DNA from: Pelargonium nanum
Taxonomy: Eukaryota > Streptophyta > Magnoliopsida > Geraniales > Geraniaceae
NCBI GenBank assembly: GCA_036897485.1
Contig: JAYMTF010000936.1
Span: forward strand, 1 to 28,193
DNA: 28,193 nt
Direction: 5' to 3'
The notes under the pieces were generated by a model that made no database searches, was not told the DNA's origin, and saw only the letters and a program-made list of their open reading frames with translations. The first letter of the stretch is position 1; each line of letters opens with the position of its first letter. The position numbers were made by a program, and so were the translations under genes. Positions 19,185 to 27,961 of this stretch are shown piece by piece.

Positions 19185-20598
19185 TTACATTGTTGCTGGA
19201 CTCACACCAGCTGCTTGCAGCTCTTTTGCCACTGTCAAATCACATGAAACAACCTTAATTTGTTGAACAAAACATGAAAGATAAGTACAAAATTACAAAC
19301 CAACATTATATTGTATAGATTTGTCTAATAAACGAACAAAAACGTGACATTTCATTACAATGTCACGAACATCATTGGTATAGAATATTCTTGTACACAA
19401 AAACATACCTTTTGAGGAAGATGGAACCACAACAACATGCATATCTGCATTGTTGGGAGGAAGATGCAACCGAAGGGGATAAAGCTTTCCATTCAACGGG
19501 TTCTGAGAGCAAACAATGAAATCATCGAGCCCCGTCTCTTCCTCCAACTTCGTCTTCAACTCTCCAAGCATCGTGCCATTGAAGAAGAAGGAAGGTCCTT
19601 CATCTTCATCCTTGACATAATTTCCTTTATCATCAACCACGACACTGTAATAAATAGCGCGTCTCTTCGCAGGTGAAACCGGGAACGCTTCACTAGACTG
19701 CACCAAAAAGATCTAGCATCAAGAATTGCATCAAAACGGAAAAAATGAAAACTGAACACTCACCACCAGGACGGATCCAGAAAATTTAGTCAATGGAGGC
19801 AAAATTATAGGTCAATGAGATAAATGTTCTAAATTAATGGGGCATATTGAAAAAACGATTTCAGTGGGTGCAAAATTTAAAATATAGTAAAGATAAAAAT
19901 GAAAATCAATAAAAATACATAGTAAATTTTCAACAACAAAAATTAGTAAGGGCAACTGCCCCCACACCCTTCTTCCTGCATCGTCTTTGCCACCATACCT
20001 CAAAATCAGAGGACCTAATGTGTATTGAGCCAGACGAAACACTCGAACACATTCTGCTAAATGGTTCGGGATCCGGGGGAGGAGGAGGAGGTCGAAACTT
20101 AGGCTTAGGATGAGGTACAGGAGCCGGTGCTGGCGTTGGCGTTGGCCTAGGACGAATCTCTAGTATATCAACATGCCATAGAACCCAATCCTGCGTCGAG
20201 CTTCTGTGTGGAATGTCATGTGTGATAGAGTTTCGCCACGGGGGTAGGCGTCCATTGGCGCGCAAGAAGTGCCCGTAGCGAGTCCTGAGACGAACATGGA
20301 CTCCTTCTCTGATGGGTTGCCATTCGACCGAAGAATCCAACCTCCTGGGCAGAGTTTGCAGGACTTTCTTGCCTGTCATGCCTAGATACAATGGCACGTT
20401 CGATGCTGTAAGGTACTTGCCATAACAGCTCTGGAGACGAATCAAGCTGTAGCCTTCCACAATCTCCACCGTCCATCTTGCGTTCCCGGAAGTTCCATTG
20501 CGTTCTTGGAACACCGTCTCTTCGTCATCATCAGCCATTAGGTACTTGTCGTGGTGGCTCCGGAGGCGGACGATTTTGGCCTTGTTGAAAATGTCCAT
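19185..20598 (-). CDS. DUF569 / actin-crosslinking-like (fascin-fold) protein, 3 exons, 311 aa
   Basis: Exons on the minus strand: 20598-19999, 19697-19409 and 19231-19185 (stop TAA). Phases join and all introns are GT-AG. The first 145 residues are a DUF569 domain with the typical start MDIFNKAKIVRLRSHHDKYL, then NARWTVEIVEG, RLQSCYGKYLTAS, KVLQTLPRRLDSSVEW and ITHDIPHRSSTQDWVLW. This family has a beta-trefoil (fascin-like) fold. Its cellular role is poorly known, and actin binding is suggested only by fold. A proline-rich linker follows (PTPTPAPAPVPHPKPK, then PPPPPPDPEP). The second exon holds the usual C-terminal module: RRAIYYSVVVDDKG, LKTKLEEETGLDDFIVCS, LNGKLYPLRLHLPPNN and MHVVVVPSSSK. 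Exon 3 adds VAKELQAAGVSPATM. An upstream in-frame ATG at 20730 is not favoured because the family begins at MDIF/MEFF. Confidence 0.88.
19769..19989. mobile_element. Non-autonomous repeat inserted in DUF569-gene intron 1
   Basis: One end reads ggacggatccagaaaattt and the other gggcaactgcccccacaccc. This combination of a ggatccgtcc-type end with a gggggcaxxtgcccc hairpin is familiar from a dispersed repeat in dicot genomes. The hexamer ccacca flanks it (19763-19768 and 19990-19995), which may be a target duplication, though it is short. The segment fills most of intron 1 (19698-19998) and ends a few bases inside the splice donor. Confidence 0.5.
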
Positions 20599-21120
20599 GC
20601 CTGCAACTCCTATATCAACCAACCAATGCAATAGTAAATCAATTGTTGCAGGTTTGAGCTGAGAGACAAAGTTCTTGCTATGTTTAGTTAAATTAACGGT
20701 TTTATGTAAAGATTTTAAGAGATTTTTCAAGTTATGTACTTATATGCGATCACTTTCATTTTAACTAATTATGTTCATGAACGTGTGGTTCTCCACCTTT
20801 TGGCTAAATTTAGTTAACTTCTTGCTAATATTATAATATCAAATTATATGTTAAATATAGAGTAAGGTTGAGGTTCTGGTATATGATACCAGAGGGTCTC
20901 AAGAAAAGAGCAATTAACAACAAAGAAATTAACATAACACACTCAAATTTTCCTAAACTAATTAGCTTCTATGGCCTTCCCATTCAACTAACAATTAACA
21001 AGAAATTCGATCAACAATCCATTATAGAGAGATATAATGTAGAAGAGAGGGTACAAAAAGAAAGAGAGAAAGAATCAAGAAAATTGTTTACTACCTCACC
21101 CTTTCCCTACTCAGTCTACG
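20599..21120 (-). other. Upstream region of the DUF569 gene
   Basis: This is AT-rich DNA with no supported gene on either strand. On the minus strand gatataggagttgcag just before the start codon could be a 5'UTR acceptor. A perfect 8-bp-arm hairpin (tctggtat atg ataccaga) lies at 20875-20893. Confidence 0.5.
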
Positions 21121-21800
21121 TATCCTCTCGATAGCGTGCAGGTGCTCGAATAGGGCCTCGAGTCGCGCCTCACTGGATCATGTCTACTTAGGAGCTCCAA
21201 ATTTCTCAGATCGACCTTGTGAGCGTGTGCCAACAAAGCATTTCACGTATATTTCTGAAAATATAGTCGTTGTGCCCGCGGCTTTGCTAGGGTTGAGGGT
21301 TTGATCGGTCTTGGTCTTTTCTCTTTTATTGCACACTTGGCTCACTTCAGGTTCACCAAATGTTGCTGCATGATTTCGGTCTCATTGTCTTGATGACCTG
21401 TTATGAACTCCCTTTTTTCTGAAGATTTGGATCTCACATCCCGAGGATCCCATTGATGATCATATTTTATTTTATAAGCAATTGGTACTTTTATTGAAAA
21501 CTTGAAAGCTTTTAAGAAGGAAAACAACAAAAGTACATACTCCAAAAAAAGAGACATATTCAGTAGCAATGCAAATACTTGTGTAATCATTGCATCAGGT
21601 TCTCTAGGGAATTTCCATCTTTCTCTTGTGACTTCTCTACTAATTATAGTCTATTTGGCTGTGTAATTTTTTACTTATTTACCCTTTTTCGTTGTGACAG
21701 CATCACTGGCGTTTATGTGCAACCTCATTTTTAGTGATTTTTATTTTGTATACACTTACCAAGACTCAAGGTCTAGGACCTAGTGGGACATATAACATAT
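21121..21800. other. Less AT-rich spacer patch, nothing recognised
   Basis: From about 21120 to 21330 the DNA is visibly richer in G and C than its flanks. It holds a plus-strand frame of roughly 60 codons without stop (DHVYLGAPNFSDRPCERV...) that I cannot assign. It may be a relic of a retroelement. The rest of the stretch is ordinary AT-rich spacer. Confidence 0.35.
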
Positions 21801-21801
21801 A

Positions 21802-22015
21802 CTCTCTCCTTCCCAAAATAAGTGTGTTGTTTCCATTTTTTTGCAAAAATTAAGGATTACCATATAATTTAATGTGTTTTTAATATTACCCTCATTTTCC
21901 CACCTACACCCATGTGCAATTCATGTAGTGCATAAGTGATAAGGGTAATATGGGAAAAACAATAATATAATAACCTAAAAATAGAAACATGACACTCATT
22001 TTGGGACGGAGGGAG
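21802..22015. mobile_element. Stowaway-like MITE, intact ends
   Basis: The left terminus ctctctccttcccaaaataag mirrors the right terminus ctcattttgggacggagggag. TA flanks both sides (21800-21801 and 22016-22017). Length is 214 bp. The interior differs from the three copies at 1013, 14084 and 25075, so this is another subfamily. Confidence 0.88.
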
Positions 22016-22017
22016 TA

Positions 22018-22780
22018 ACACATAAATTGTCACGTCACAATTTAAATAAAAAAATCACATAAAATTATTTATAAAAAAAACACAAATTTGAGATAAATAA
22101 TAATTTTATATTAGAATCAATGTTGTTAATTAAGTTCAGAAGATATAAATACCAAACTGATTGTAAACACTGGTTGAAGATATATTGTTATGATTCAAAT
22201 GGATCACAATTTCATTTGTCTTTCTTCTTGACCACATATACTTGGAGTCTTTGATTTGTTTAGTTCGCCAAATCATATTTTTTATTTACTTATTTTCTTT
22301 TGGTATTAAGAAATGTTTATATGTTGTGTCAAAAAAAAAGAAGAAATGTTTATATGAGTAATATCATTTTATATTCAAATCATATCAGTAATATCATTAA
22401 CAAATTCAAATGATATTCATATATGATTTATCAAAAGAGATTTTGTTCATAAAACAAACTGAACTCATGCTTTAAATATATATTAACCATACTAAATTTT
22501 GTTGAAAATTTGTTTATTTTAATAAACACACACTAAAAGGCAAAATTGAAAAAAGAAAACGTGATTTTTTATATTATATTAATAAACGTTATTTTTTTTA
22601 CACTACTACACTATAGTGTAATTGTAGAGATCAAACAAGATTAAGCTATTGATTCGGATTTCAAATTTTACTTAGTCCAAATTCTGATCCTAATGCTGTG
22701 TTATCAGTTAAGCACCCACCATTATTTTCAGCACACCTGTTTTTCTCGTATTTTATTTTATTAATCTCACCAAACAAAAA
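22018..22780. other. AT-rich spacer upstream of the LBD gene
   Basis: No gene or repeat boundary is visible. The final part is presumed promoter DNA of the LBD gene; no convincing TATA box stands out in the AT-rich background. Confidence 0.5.
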
Positions 22781-22789
22781 CTAAATAAT

Positions 22790-22827
22790 AAAAAATTCTC
22801 TCTTCTTCTTCTTCTTTTCTTTGATCC
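22790..22827 (+). promoter_or_regulatory. CT-rich probable 5' leader of the LBD gene
   Basis: A tctctcttcttcttcttc tract lies immediately upstream of the first ATG (22828). CTT-rich tracts of this kind are common in plant 5' leaders and core promoters (Y-patch). Confidence 0.45.
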
Positions 22828-22917
22828 ATGAAGCCATCTGCATCTCCCACATACTCCTCCAATGCCCAAATCTTATGCATATTGCTTGTTGTTTTATCAA
22901 TTCTCGACGAGCTCGAA

Positions 22918-24278
22918 ATGACTGTAAAAGGCGGTACCAGTCAGGCATGTGCTGCATGTAAGTACCAAAGGAGACGATGCTCGAAAGACTGTGCATTGGC
23001 TCCTTACTTCCCTGCCGACCAACCCAAGATGTTCCAAAACGCGCACCGGCTTTTTGGTGTTAGCAATATCATGAAAATATTGAGGCAATTGAGACAACCG
23101 CACAAAGACGAGGCCATGAGATCAATCATATACGAGTCCAATATGCGTGCTCGTTTTCCTGTGCACGGATGTTGGGGCATAATTTATCAGCTTCATTTGC
23201 AAGTACAACAAGTCATGGAAGAGCTTAGTCACGTCAGATCTCAGCTCGCGCTATGCAAAGAGCAATGCCATTTCCAAATTCCGCCTTCCACCTCGCCCGA
23301 CTTGTCTACTAATTTCCATTCTTATAATAACCCGATGTGTCAACCGCAATATTTAATTCCTCCCGAGAATAACATTATCTACAACGATGGTTTAGTCTAC
23401 TCCGACTTTGATAATTACGGTGAAAATGTTGTGGGAAAGCATATGAATTTGATGCATCCGTCGTTCTATCAAATTCACCAACAAGAAATAGACGTTTCTC
23501 ACGAATACGATGAAATACCAACGGAGACTATCGCTGATGATGGACCGTCGTGCAAGGAAGCTTGCGAATCAAGGTACATTACACGATTTTTTTTAAGATA
23601 TCTTTTAACTTGTTTTTCGGGTTAAATGATTGTGTCTCTACTCCACTGAATTGACATTTTTTATGTTTCGCCCCCATTAGAGTTTTGCATTATTTGAGTC
23701 ATTGTAATCTATTTTTTTATTAGTTAAACATACTCAACCAGTTGTAACTAGTTTTCAGGTGTCACGTCAGCATTTGTTGACACGTCATATACGTACGGAG
23801 TCCTCGTGTGCATGCCACGTCATCATATCGTTTCATTTTTTCGTCATCCAATGCTGAAATGACTCCGTTTTGGCTGTTTGTGATGTAAAAAATAATGAAA
23901 CACAACGTCTTGGCTTTTATGGCATGCACATGTGGACATTGTATTTGACGTGGCGTAACGACGTGTCAACAAATGGTGATGTGACACATGAAAACCGGCT
24001 ACAACTGGTTGATGACGTGTCAACAAATAAGATTTTTGGTCATGAGAATATGATTCTCATTTCAAAAAAATATATCCAAATAACAACCTAAGTTTCATTG
24101 ATTCTCTAAAATGTGAAATATTTGGTTGAATATTTGTATGTACAGCACGGAGTCGCCATTGAAGGACACACTAGTAGGTGGAAGCAATATGGAATATGAT
24201 TGCAAGAGCGATGTCCTGAGTGACCTAAAAAGTGCTGCTGTGTGCTTCACTCTTAGTGGCGATCACATTAATGATTGA
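22918..24278 (+). CDS. LBD (LOB-domain) transcription factor, LBD22/LBD27-like, 2 exons, 262 aa
   Basis: Exons are 22918-23573 and 24146-24278 (stop TGA), joined across a codon: AG at the end of exon 1, C at the start of exon 2. The LOB domain fills residues 8-110. The C-block is Cys11, Cys14, Cys21 and Cys25 (CX2CX6CX3C, in ACAACKYQRRRCSKDC). The GAS block is FQNAHRLFGVSNIMKIL. The third part is a leucine-zipper-like stretch near residues 85-115, VHGCWGIIYQLHLQVQQVME then ELSHVRSQLALC. The KYQRRRC form of the C-block is typical of the LBD22/LBD27 group, which includes the Arabidopsis pollen-division regulator SIDECAR POLLEN; the subgroup is from memory, not alignment. The C-terminal half is acidic and variable. 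An in-frame ATG at 22828 would add 30 mostly hydrophobic residues; the start at 22918 fits the family better. The 572-bp intron holds an inverted-repeat element. Confidence 0.9.
23735..24027. mobile_element. Inverted-repeat element in the LBD intron
   Basis: A 52-bp arm at 23735-23786 (starts caaccagttgta) matches the inverse of 23960-24011 at 46 of 52 positions without gaps. The next bases share gtgcatgcca in both arms. A further inverted copy of tttgttgacacgtca lies at 24013-24027. The element probably extends beyond these limits, but no target duplication could be fixed, so its superfamily is unknown. It carries seven ACGT cores and lies wholly inside the intron 23574-24145. Confidence 0.65.
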
Positions 24279-25074
24279 TCTAATTAATTCATTTTCTTGT
24301 GGGATTTACAGCAAAACAAGATAATTGATTGTGAAGAGTTTTTGTTCCAAGTTAATTTCACAATAATTTATATAGTCAGCAATCTCATATTTTCACGTAA
24401 ATAAATTTCATATATGAATATAGTCAGTTATACTTGAGTTGCATTTTATAATTGTGGCATGACCCATAAAATCTCATGATATGCAACATTATGAATTAAC
24501 TCAATTAGCTAGTGTGTGTGGCAATCTTACATTTTCATGTTAATATAAGATATGAAATATATATAGTTAGTGGCATAATATGTAGGTAATGATAATTGAG
24601 TAGGTTTTTATGGTGGTATAAAAATGTCACATTTTCTATCAGAACGTTAAGTTGATAAAATATGAACACACCCTGTGATATTTGAGTTGCAAATACTTAT
24701 GGTGGTGGAGAATAGAAAGCACATGTGTAAAAAAATATTTAAAAAATGAGTAGTAGTAAAGTTTGATTTAAGTTCATATTTCTTAATAATTATTATTTTA
24801 AACATAATATTTTTCAATTTAAATATTCTATTCTCACATGTTTTTTTTTTTTTTTTAATTTCAACCTTTTTTTAACAATGAGGCTTATATGTAAATAAGT
24901 AGAAAAAAGAGTTTTGAGTGATCATTTTTTGTCACAACACACTCTTTACAATGTTCGCATGAGCTTTAAAATTTTCTGGACAAATATTATAATATGTGCA
25001 TAGACATCTTTTTTGTGCTCTTATTAAAATATGTAATAACTTTTGTGCATGTAAGTTTTTCCGAGGAAATATAT
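24279..25074. other. AT-rich spacer downstream of the LBD gene
   Basis: The first few hundred bases should be the 3'UTR of the LBD gene. A weak direct repeat (gcaatctcatattttcacgt at 24379 and its relative at 24521, 142 bp apart) is the only internal structure noticed. No gene is supported. Confidence 0.5.
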
Positions 25075-25235
25075 ACTTCAGTTGTCCTAAAATAAACTCA
25101 AGGGATTAACTTAATATAAGAGTGTTATTGATAGTTCATGATATAACTAAGTACTTCTAAAAAATAAAATGAGACATATATATTTTAGGATAAAAATGCA
25201 AAACAAAAAGAACATTCATTTCGTGACGGAGAGAG
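25075..25235. mobile_element. Degenerate Stowaway-like MITE, shortened
   Basis: The left end ttcagttgtcctaaaataa and right end cattcatttcgtgacggagagag, followed by TA at 25236, are recognisable Stowaway termini. The interior (ttattgatagttcatgatataactaag, in pieces) matches the copies at 1013-1263 and 14084-14333. It is about 160 bp and seems to have lost part of the left half. Confidence 0.65.
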
Positions 25236-26143
25236 TAATATATATGTTAAGAGATTCTATTAAATTTGTATAATGCATAGCTCACTAAAAAGAATTTTTT
25301 CTTAATCTCTCGTAATTGTTTGTATATATGTTGTTGAATGAATGTGTTATGCAGGCTACGATATACTAAACTCTTACATTTTCTTTGTAAAACTCACAAC
25401 TATACCCGAATAAAAATATGAATTGTTAGCTCTAAAACATCCATTAAGACATCTACTAAGTCACTGAAATCACTTCTCGCTCTCGTGGCTCTACTTGCAG
25501 TTTCTCGTACATGAATTTTGGCTTTCCACCACCAGCTTTGTCGATGAAATCATGTGCTATTTATGTAACAAGTTCTATTAAAGTTTCAGTTGTTTAATAG
25601 AATTGTCAATCTAACACAAGCTAAAATAAAGAAAAAGCTCTTTTCGCAAATAATTACTCAATCCAAGTCAGTACTAACTATAATGTTCAACCCGATATGG
25701 CTGTATATAGCTCACATTAGTAAACGTGGTTTGACAATTTAACTACGAAGTTAGCTGACGAATAGAGATCAAATTACAAGTTAAATTTAGGACATAAAAC
25801 GCGCCCATCAACGCCGTTTTCGTACTTAATTTTACACCACCAATCATTGTTGCCATGGTCATTGACCCATTAGGTACATAGACCGACATTGGGCTTGTTT
25901 CCTTTAGTTCACACAACAAGCGTAGAAGTTCAAATAAAATTTGTTATACCTAAGATTGAAAACAAATTATGATATATATTTCATTATTAAAATGGAATGC
26001 ACATTACTTAATAGATAGCAAAACAATCGGTAATTGAGTCACAAACATTGTAAATAGTATAAGATTGAATGATGGCATGGATGACAGTCTCATCTCCTCC
26101 GTCACTATGTTTAGAAACCCTAAATTTTGTGCAATGAAGAACC
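25236..26143. other. Spacer 3' of the kelch-type gene
   Basis: No complete gene is seen. On the minus strand 25557-25456 reads as 33 codons of coding-like sequence (AHDFIDKAGGGKPKFMYEK...) ending in two stops. No neighbouring exons were found, so it is at best a relic. The part next to 26143 should be the 3'UTR of the kelch-type gene. Confidence 0.45.
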
Positions 26144-27289
26144 CTATGATTGCCCTCTTCCACACAAATTTCTATTCCCTAAATGAACCACAAAGGCTGG
26201 AGGATGGTTTTCGTCCGGCGACCCCCATCCATTGGTATCTCTCAGAGGAGGCGAAATATCTATGAAATCCAAACCCTTCACAGGACTCGATATTGATCTT
26301 CGATTCGTGAGATCATAGGCACGTAATTTTCTATCAAAATAATAAAGCACATCATCCACAACCGGACACGGCGAATATGTCTCAACTCTGTAACATAAAG
26401 ACCGATCAAAATTGTTGGCAAAAACCTCCCATGACTTGCTGTGCAAGTCATACAAAAATAGGGTTCGACCCGGAGGGTACCACAACAAAAGATGGTTTCC
26501 ATCTTCGGACACAGCACTGGAGGTGACAAAAACAGGGCAGTCACTTTCGCCAGGAGCGGTCATCATGATCCGACCCGGATGAGGTAAAACCATCCCGGGA
26601 CCCGTCTGGGGTAAAGCCGTCTGGGGCAAAAGATGGTTTCCATCCCCAGACACAACAGTAGTGACAAAAACAGGGTAGTCATCACTTTTTTCAGGATTAG
26701 ACTGAACAGTCATCGTGATCTGACCCGGATGGGGTAAAACTGTCCATTCGTTTCGGGTCGGGTCAAGAACTTCTCCCCAAGAACCGTTGAAATCACGGCT
26801 GAATGGTTCGCCGTGCATCACATAGATCAAACCATTGACGACTTGACAGCAGGGAGTGGATCGTTTGGCAGTCATGGGGGGCCCGCGACTCCAACCGGAG
26901 TCCTGCGAACGGAGATCGAAGTAATAAACTTCCCGGCCGGAAGTTCCGCCGCCGTGGTGGTGATGACGGCTAGTCCGCGCCGCCCCGAAGAGGTAGATTA
27001 TGGATGATTCCCAGATTACGCAACGGGATTGACAGGTGGATAAACCGGGAGGAGTCTCCGAGAAAGGGTGGAGCTCCGATGCGTATCCGTCGGCGGGAGG
27101 ATGATTGTTTAAGTCAATCATGTAGAATTTGCTTCCGGCGATCTGGTTCGAGTACAGAGAATCTTGGGAGACGCGCAGGACGAGACGTGATTTTTCCGAT
27201 TTTTGATCGATCGGCGTTTTACGTTTCTTATGAGATAAACTCATAGAATCGGTAGACATTTTCCGTTTCTTATCAGATGAAGTACTCAT
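26144..27289 (-). CDS. Kelch / galactose-oxidase-like repeat protein, intronless, 381 aa
   Basis: This is an uninterrupted frame with ATG at 27289 and stop at 26144-26146. The N-terminus is basic with two KKRK clusters (SSDKKRKM and SHKKRKTP), possible nuclear localisation signals. No F-box is present. From about residue 55 come kelch-type blade sequences: SRCVIWESSIIYLFGA, REVYYFDLRSQDSGWSRGPP, PCCQVVNGLIYVMHGE, WGEVLDPTRNEWTVLPHP, LFLYDLHSKSWEVF and PVVDDVLYYFDRKLRAYDL. Such beta-propellers act in protein binding, and the partner is unknown. The middle of the protein carries an internal duplication (VLPHPGQITMTV and VLPHPGRIMMTA, then PVFVT...DGNHLL in both). Intronless F-box/kelch-like genes of this type are often members of expanded lineage-specific families. 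A shorter start at residue 11 is possible. Confidence 0.8.
   Translation of the reverse strand: MSTSSDKKRKMSTDSMSLSHKKRKTPIDQKSEKSRLVLRVSQDSLYSNQIAGSKFYMIDLNNHPPADGYASELHPFSETPPGLSTCQSRCVIWESSIIYLFGAARTSRHHHHGGGTSGREVYYFDLRSQDSGWSRGPPMTAKRSTPCCQVVNGLIYVMHGEPFSRDFNGSWGEVLDPTRNEWTVLPHPGQITMTVQSNPEKSDDYPVFVTTVVSGDGNHLLPQTALPQTGPGMVLPHPGRIMMTAPGESDCPVFVTSSAVSEDGNHLLLWYPPGRTLFLYDLHSKSWEVFANNFDRSLCYRVETYSPCPVVDDVLYYFDRKLRAYDLTNRRSISSPVKGLDFIDISPPLRDTNGWGSPDENHPPAFVVHLGNRNLCGRGQS
26487..26750 (-). repeat. Internal coding duplication, 141-bp period
   Basis: The word gatggtttccatc appears at 26491 and 26632. The following 90-120 bp match in both copies (gacaaaaacagggcagtcac / gacaaaaacagggtagtcat, then gatccgacccggatgagg / gatctgacccggatgggg). 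The offset of 141 bp is 47 codons, so the kelch-type frame is kept. Small gaps separate the copies at codon level. Confidence 0.85.
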
Positions 27290-27333
27290 AGTAAAAGGTT
27301 GAAGAAATAGTGGTAGTGGATCTGTGTTATTTC

Positions 27334-27420
27334 TAGGGTTTGGAAGTTTTTATAGGCGCATAAAATCTTTATTGCTATGAACTACGAATATGGGACTCCA
27401 AATTCGGGCTTTATTGGGCC
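27334..27420 (-). promoter_or_regulatory. Core promoter of the kelch-type gene: site II, TATA box, telo-box
   Basis: On the minus strand, reading towards the gene, come GGCCCAAT with a nearby AGCCC (27420-27406, site II-like), then CTATAAAA (27355-27348, TATA box), then AAACCCTA (27341-27334, telo-box). The start codon lies 45 bp further on, so the transcript start would be near 27320 and the leader very short. Telo-box plus site II is a known pairing in plant genes for growth and translation. Confidence 0.6.
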
Positions 27421-27499
27421 TTTCTGTTTTAAAAACAATATTAGGGCACTAACTCTCTCTTATTTTATTTAAAAAAACAATAAAAACTCTCTTATTTTC

Positions 27500-27640
27500 T
27501 GTAGCTATTCATTCAATTAAGACACTTTTAACTCACAATCCGGAAGTGAGGTTACTTCTCTTCCTCTCTATTTTTTCCTGTTACAATTCATTCAATTACA
27601 ACACTTTTACTTCACAATCGGGAAGTGAGTTTACTTTTCT
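27500..27640. repeat. Tandem duplication, 79-bp period
   Basis: Two diverged copies, about 27500-27560 and 27579-27639, share attcattcaatta, acacttttaxxtcacaatc and ggaagtgag words at a constant offset of 79 bp. They lie upstream of the promoter of the kelch-type gene. Confidence 0.75.
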
Positions 27641-27753
27641 CAAGAGATCATGCCCTAAACTTATTTAGGGTGAAAATTAACACACCAATCTCAGGGGCCT
27701 CTCAGAAATTTTAACTACTTCTCAGAGAAAGAATGACACTAATTTCATAATAA

Positions 27754-27961
27754 CACTACAAAAAAAGTTGCAAACTGTATGAAAATCTGTAACAGAAAAA
27801 TTTCGTCACAAATTGTGACAGAAATCATATTTTATGATATTTGTGACAACCCAAACAATGATAGGAATATTTTGTTACAGTTCCGTCACAAATTATATTT
27901 TGTGACTATCCATAGATCTGTGATATAAATTTCTGTCACAGATCGCAAGTTTTTTTTAATG
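27754..27961. mobile_element. CACTA-like non-autonomous element
   Basis: The left end is cactacaaaaaaagttgcaa, the CACTA (En/Spm) terminal motif. The right end, gcaagttttttttaatg, is its diverged inverse. A 3-bp TAA flanks both sides (27751-27753 and 27962-27964), the size expected for this superfamily. The 208-bp interior is full of gtcacaaat / tgtgac words in both orientations, like the subterminal repeats bound by CACTA transposases. The right terminus has lost the exact TAGTG. Confidence 0.7.

Noticed and set aside
20868-21134. 88-codon plus-strand frame
   Set aside because: Low-complexity Lys/Glu/Asn-rich translation of AT-rich DNA with no recognisable domain, antisense to the presumed DUF569 upstream region.
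23870-24091. Small open frames on both strands inside the LBD intron
   Set aside because: They fall in the inverted-repeat element, which is non-coding, and are spliced out.
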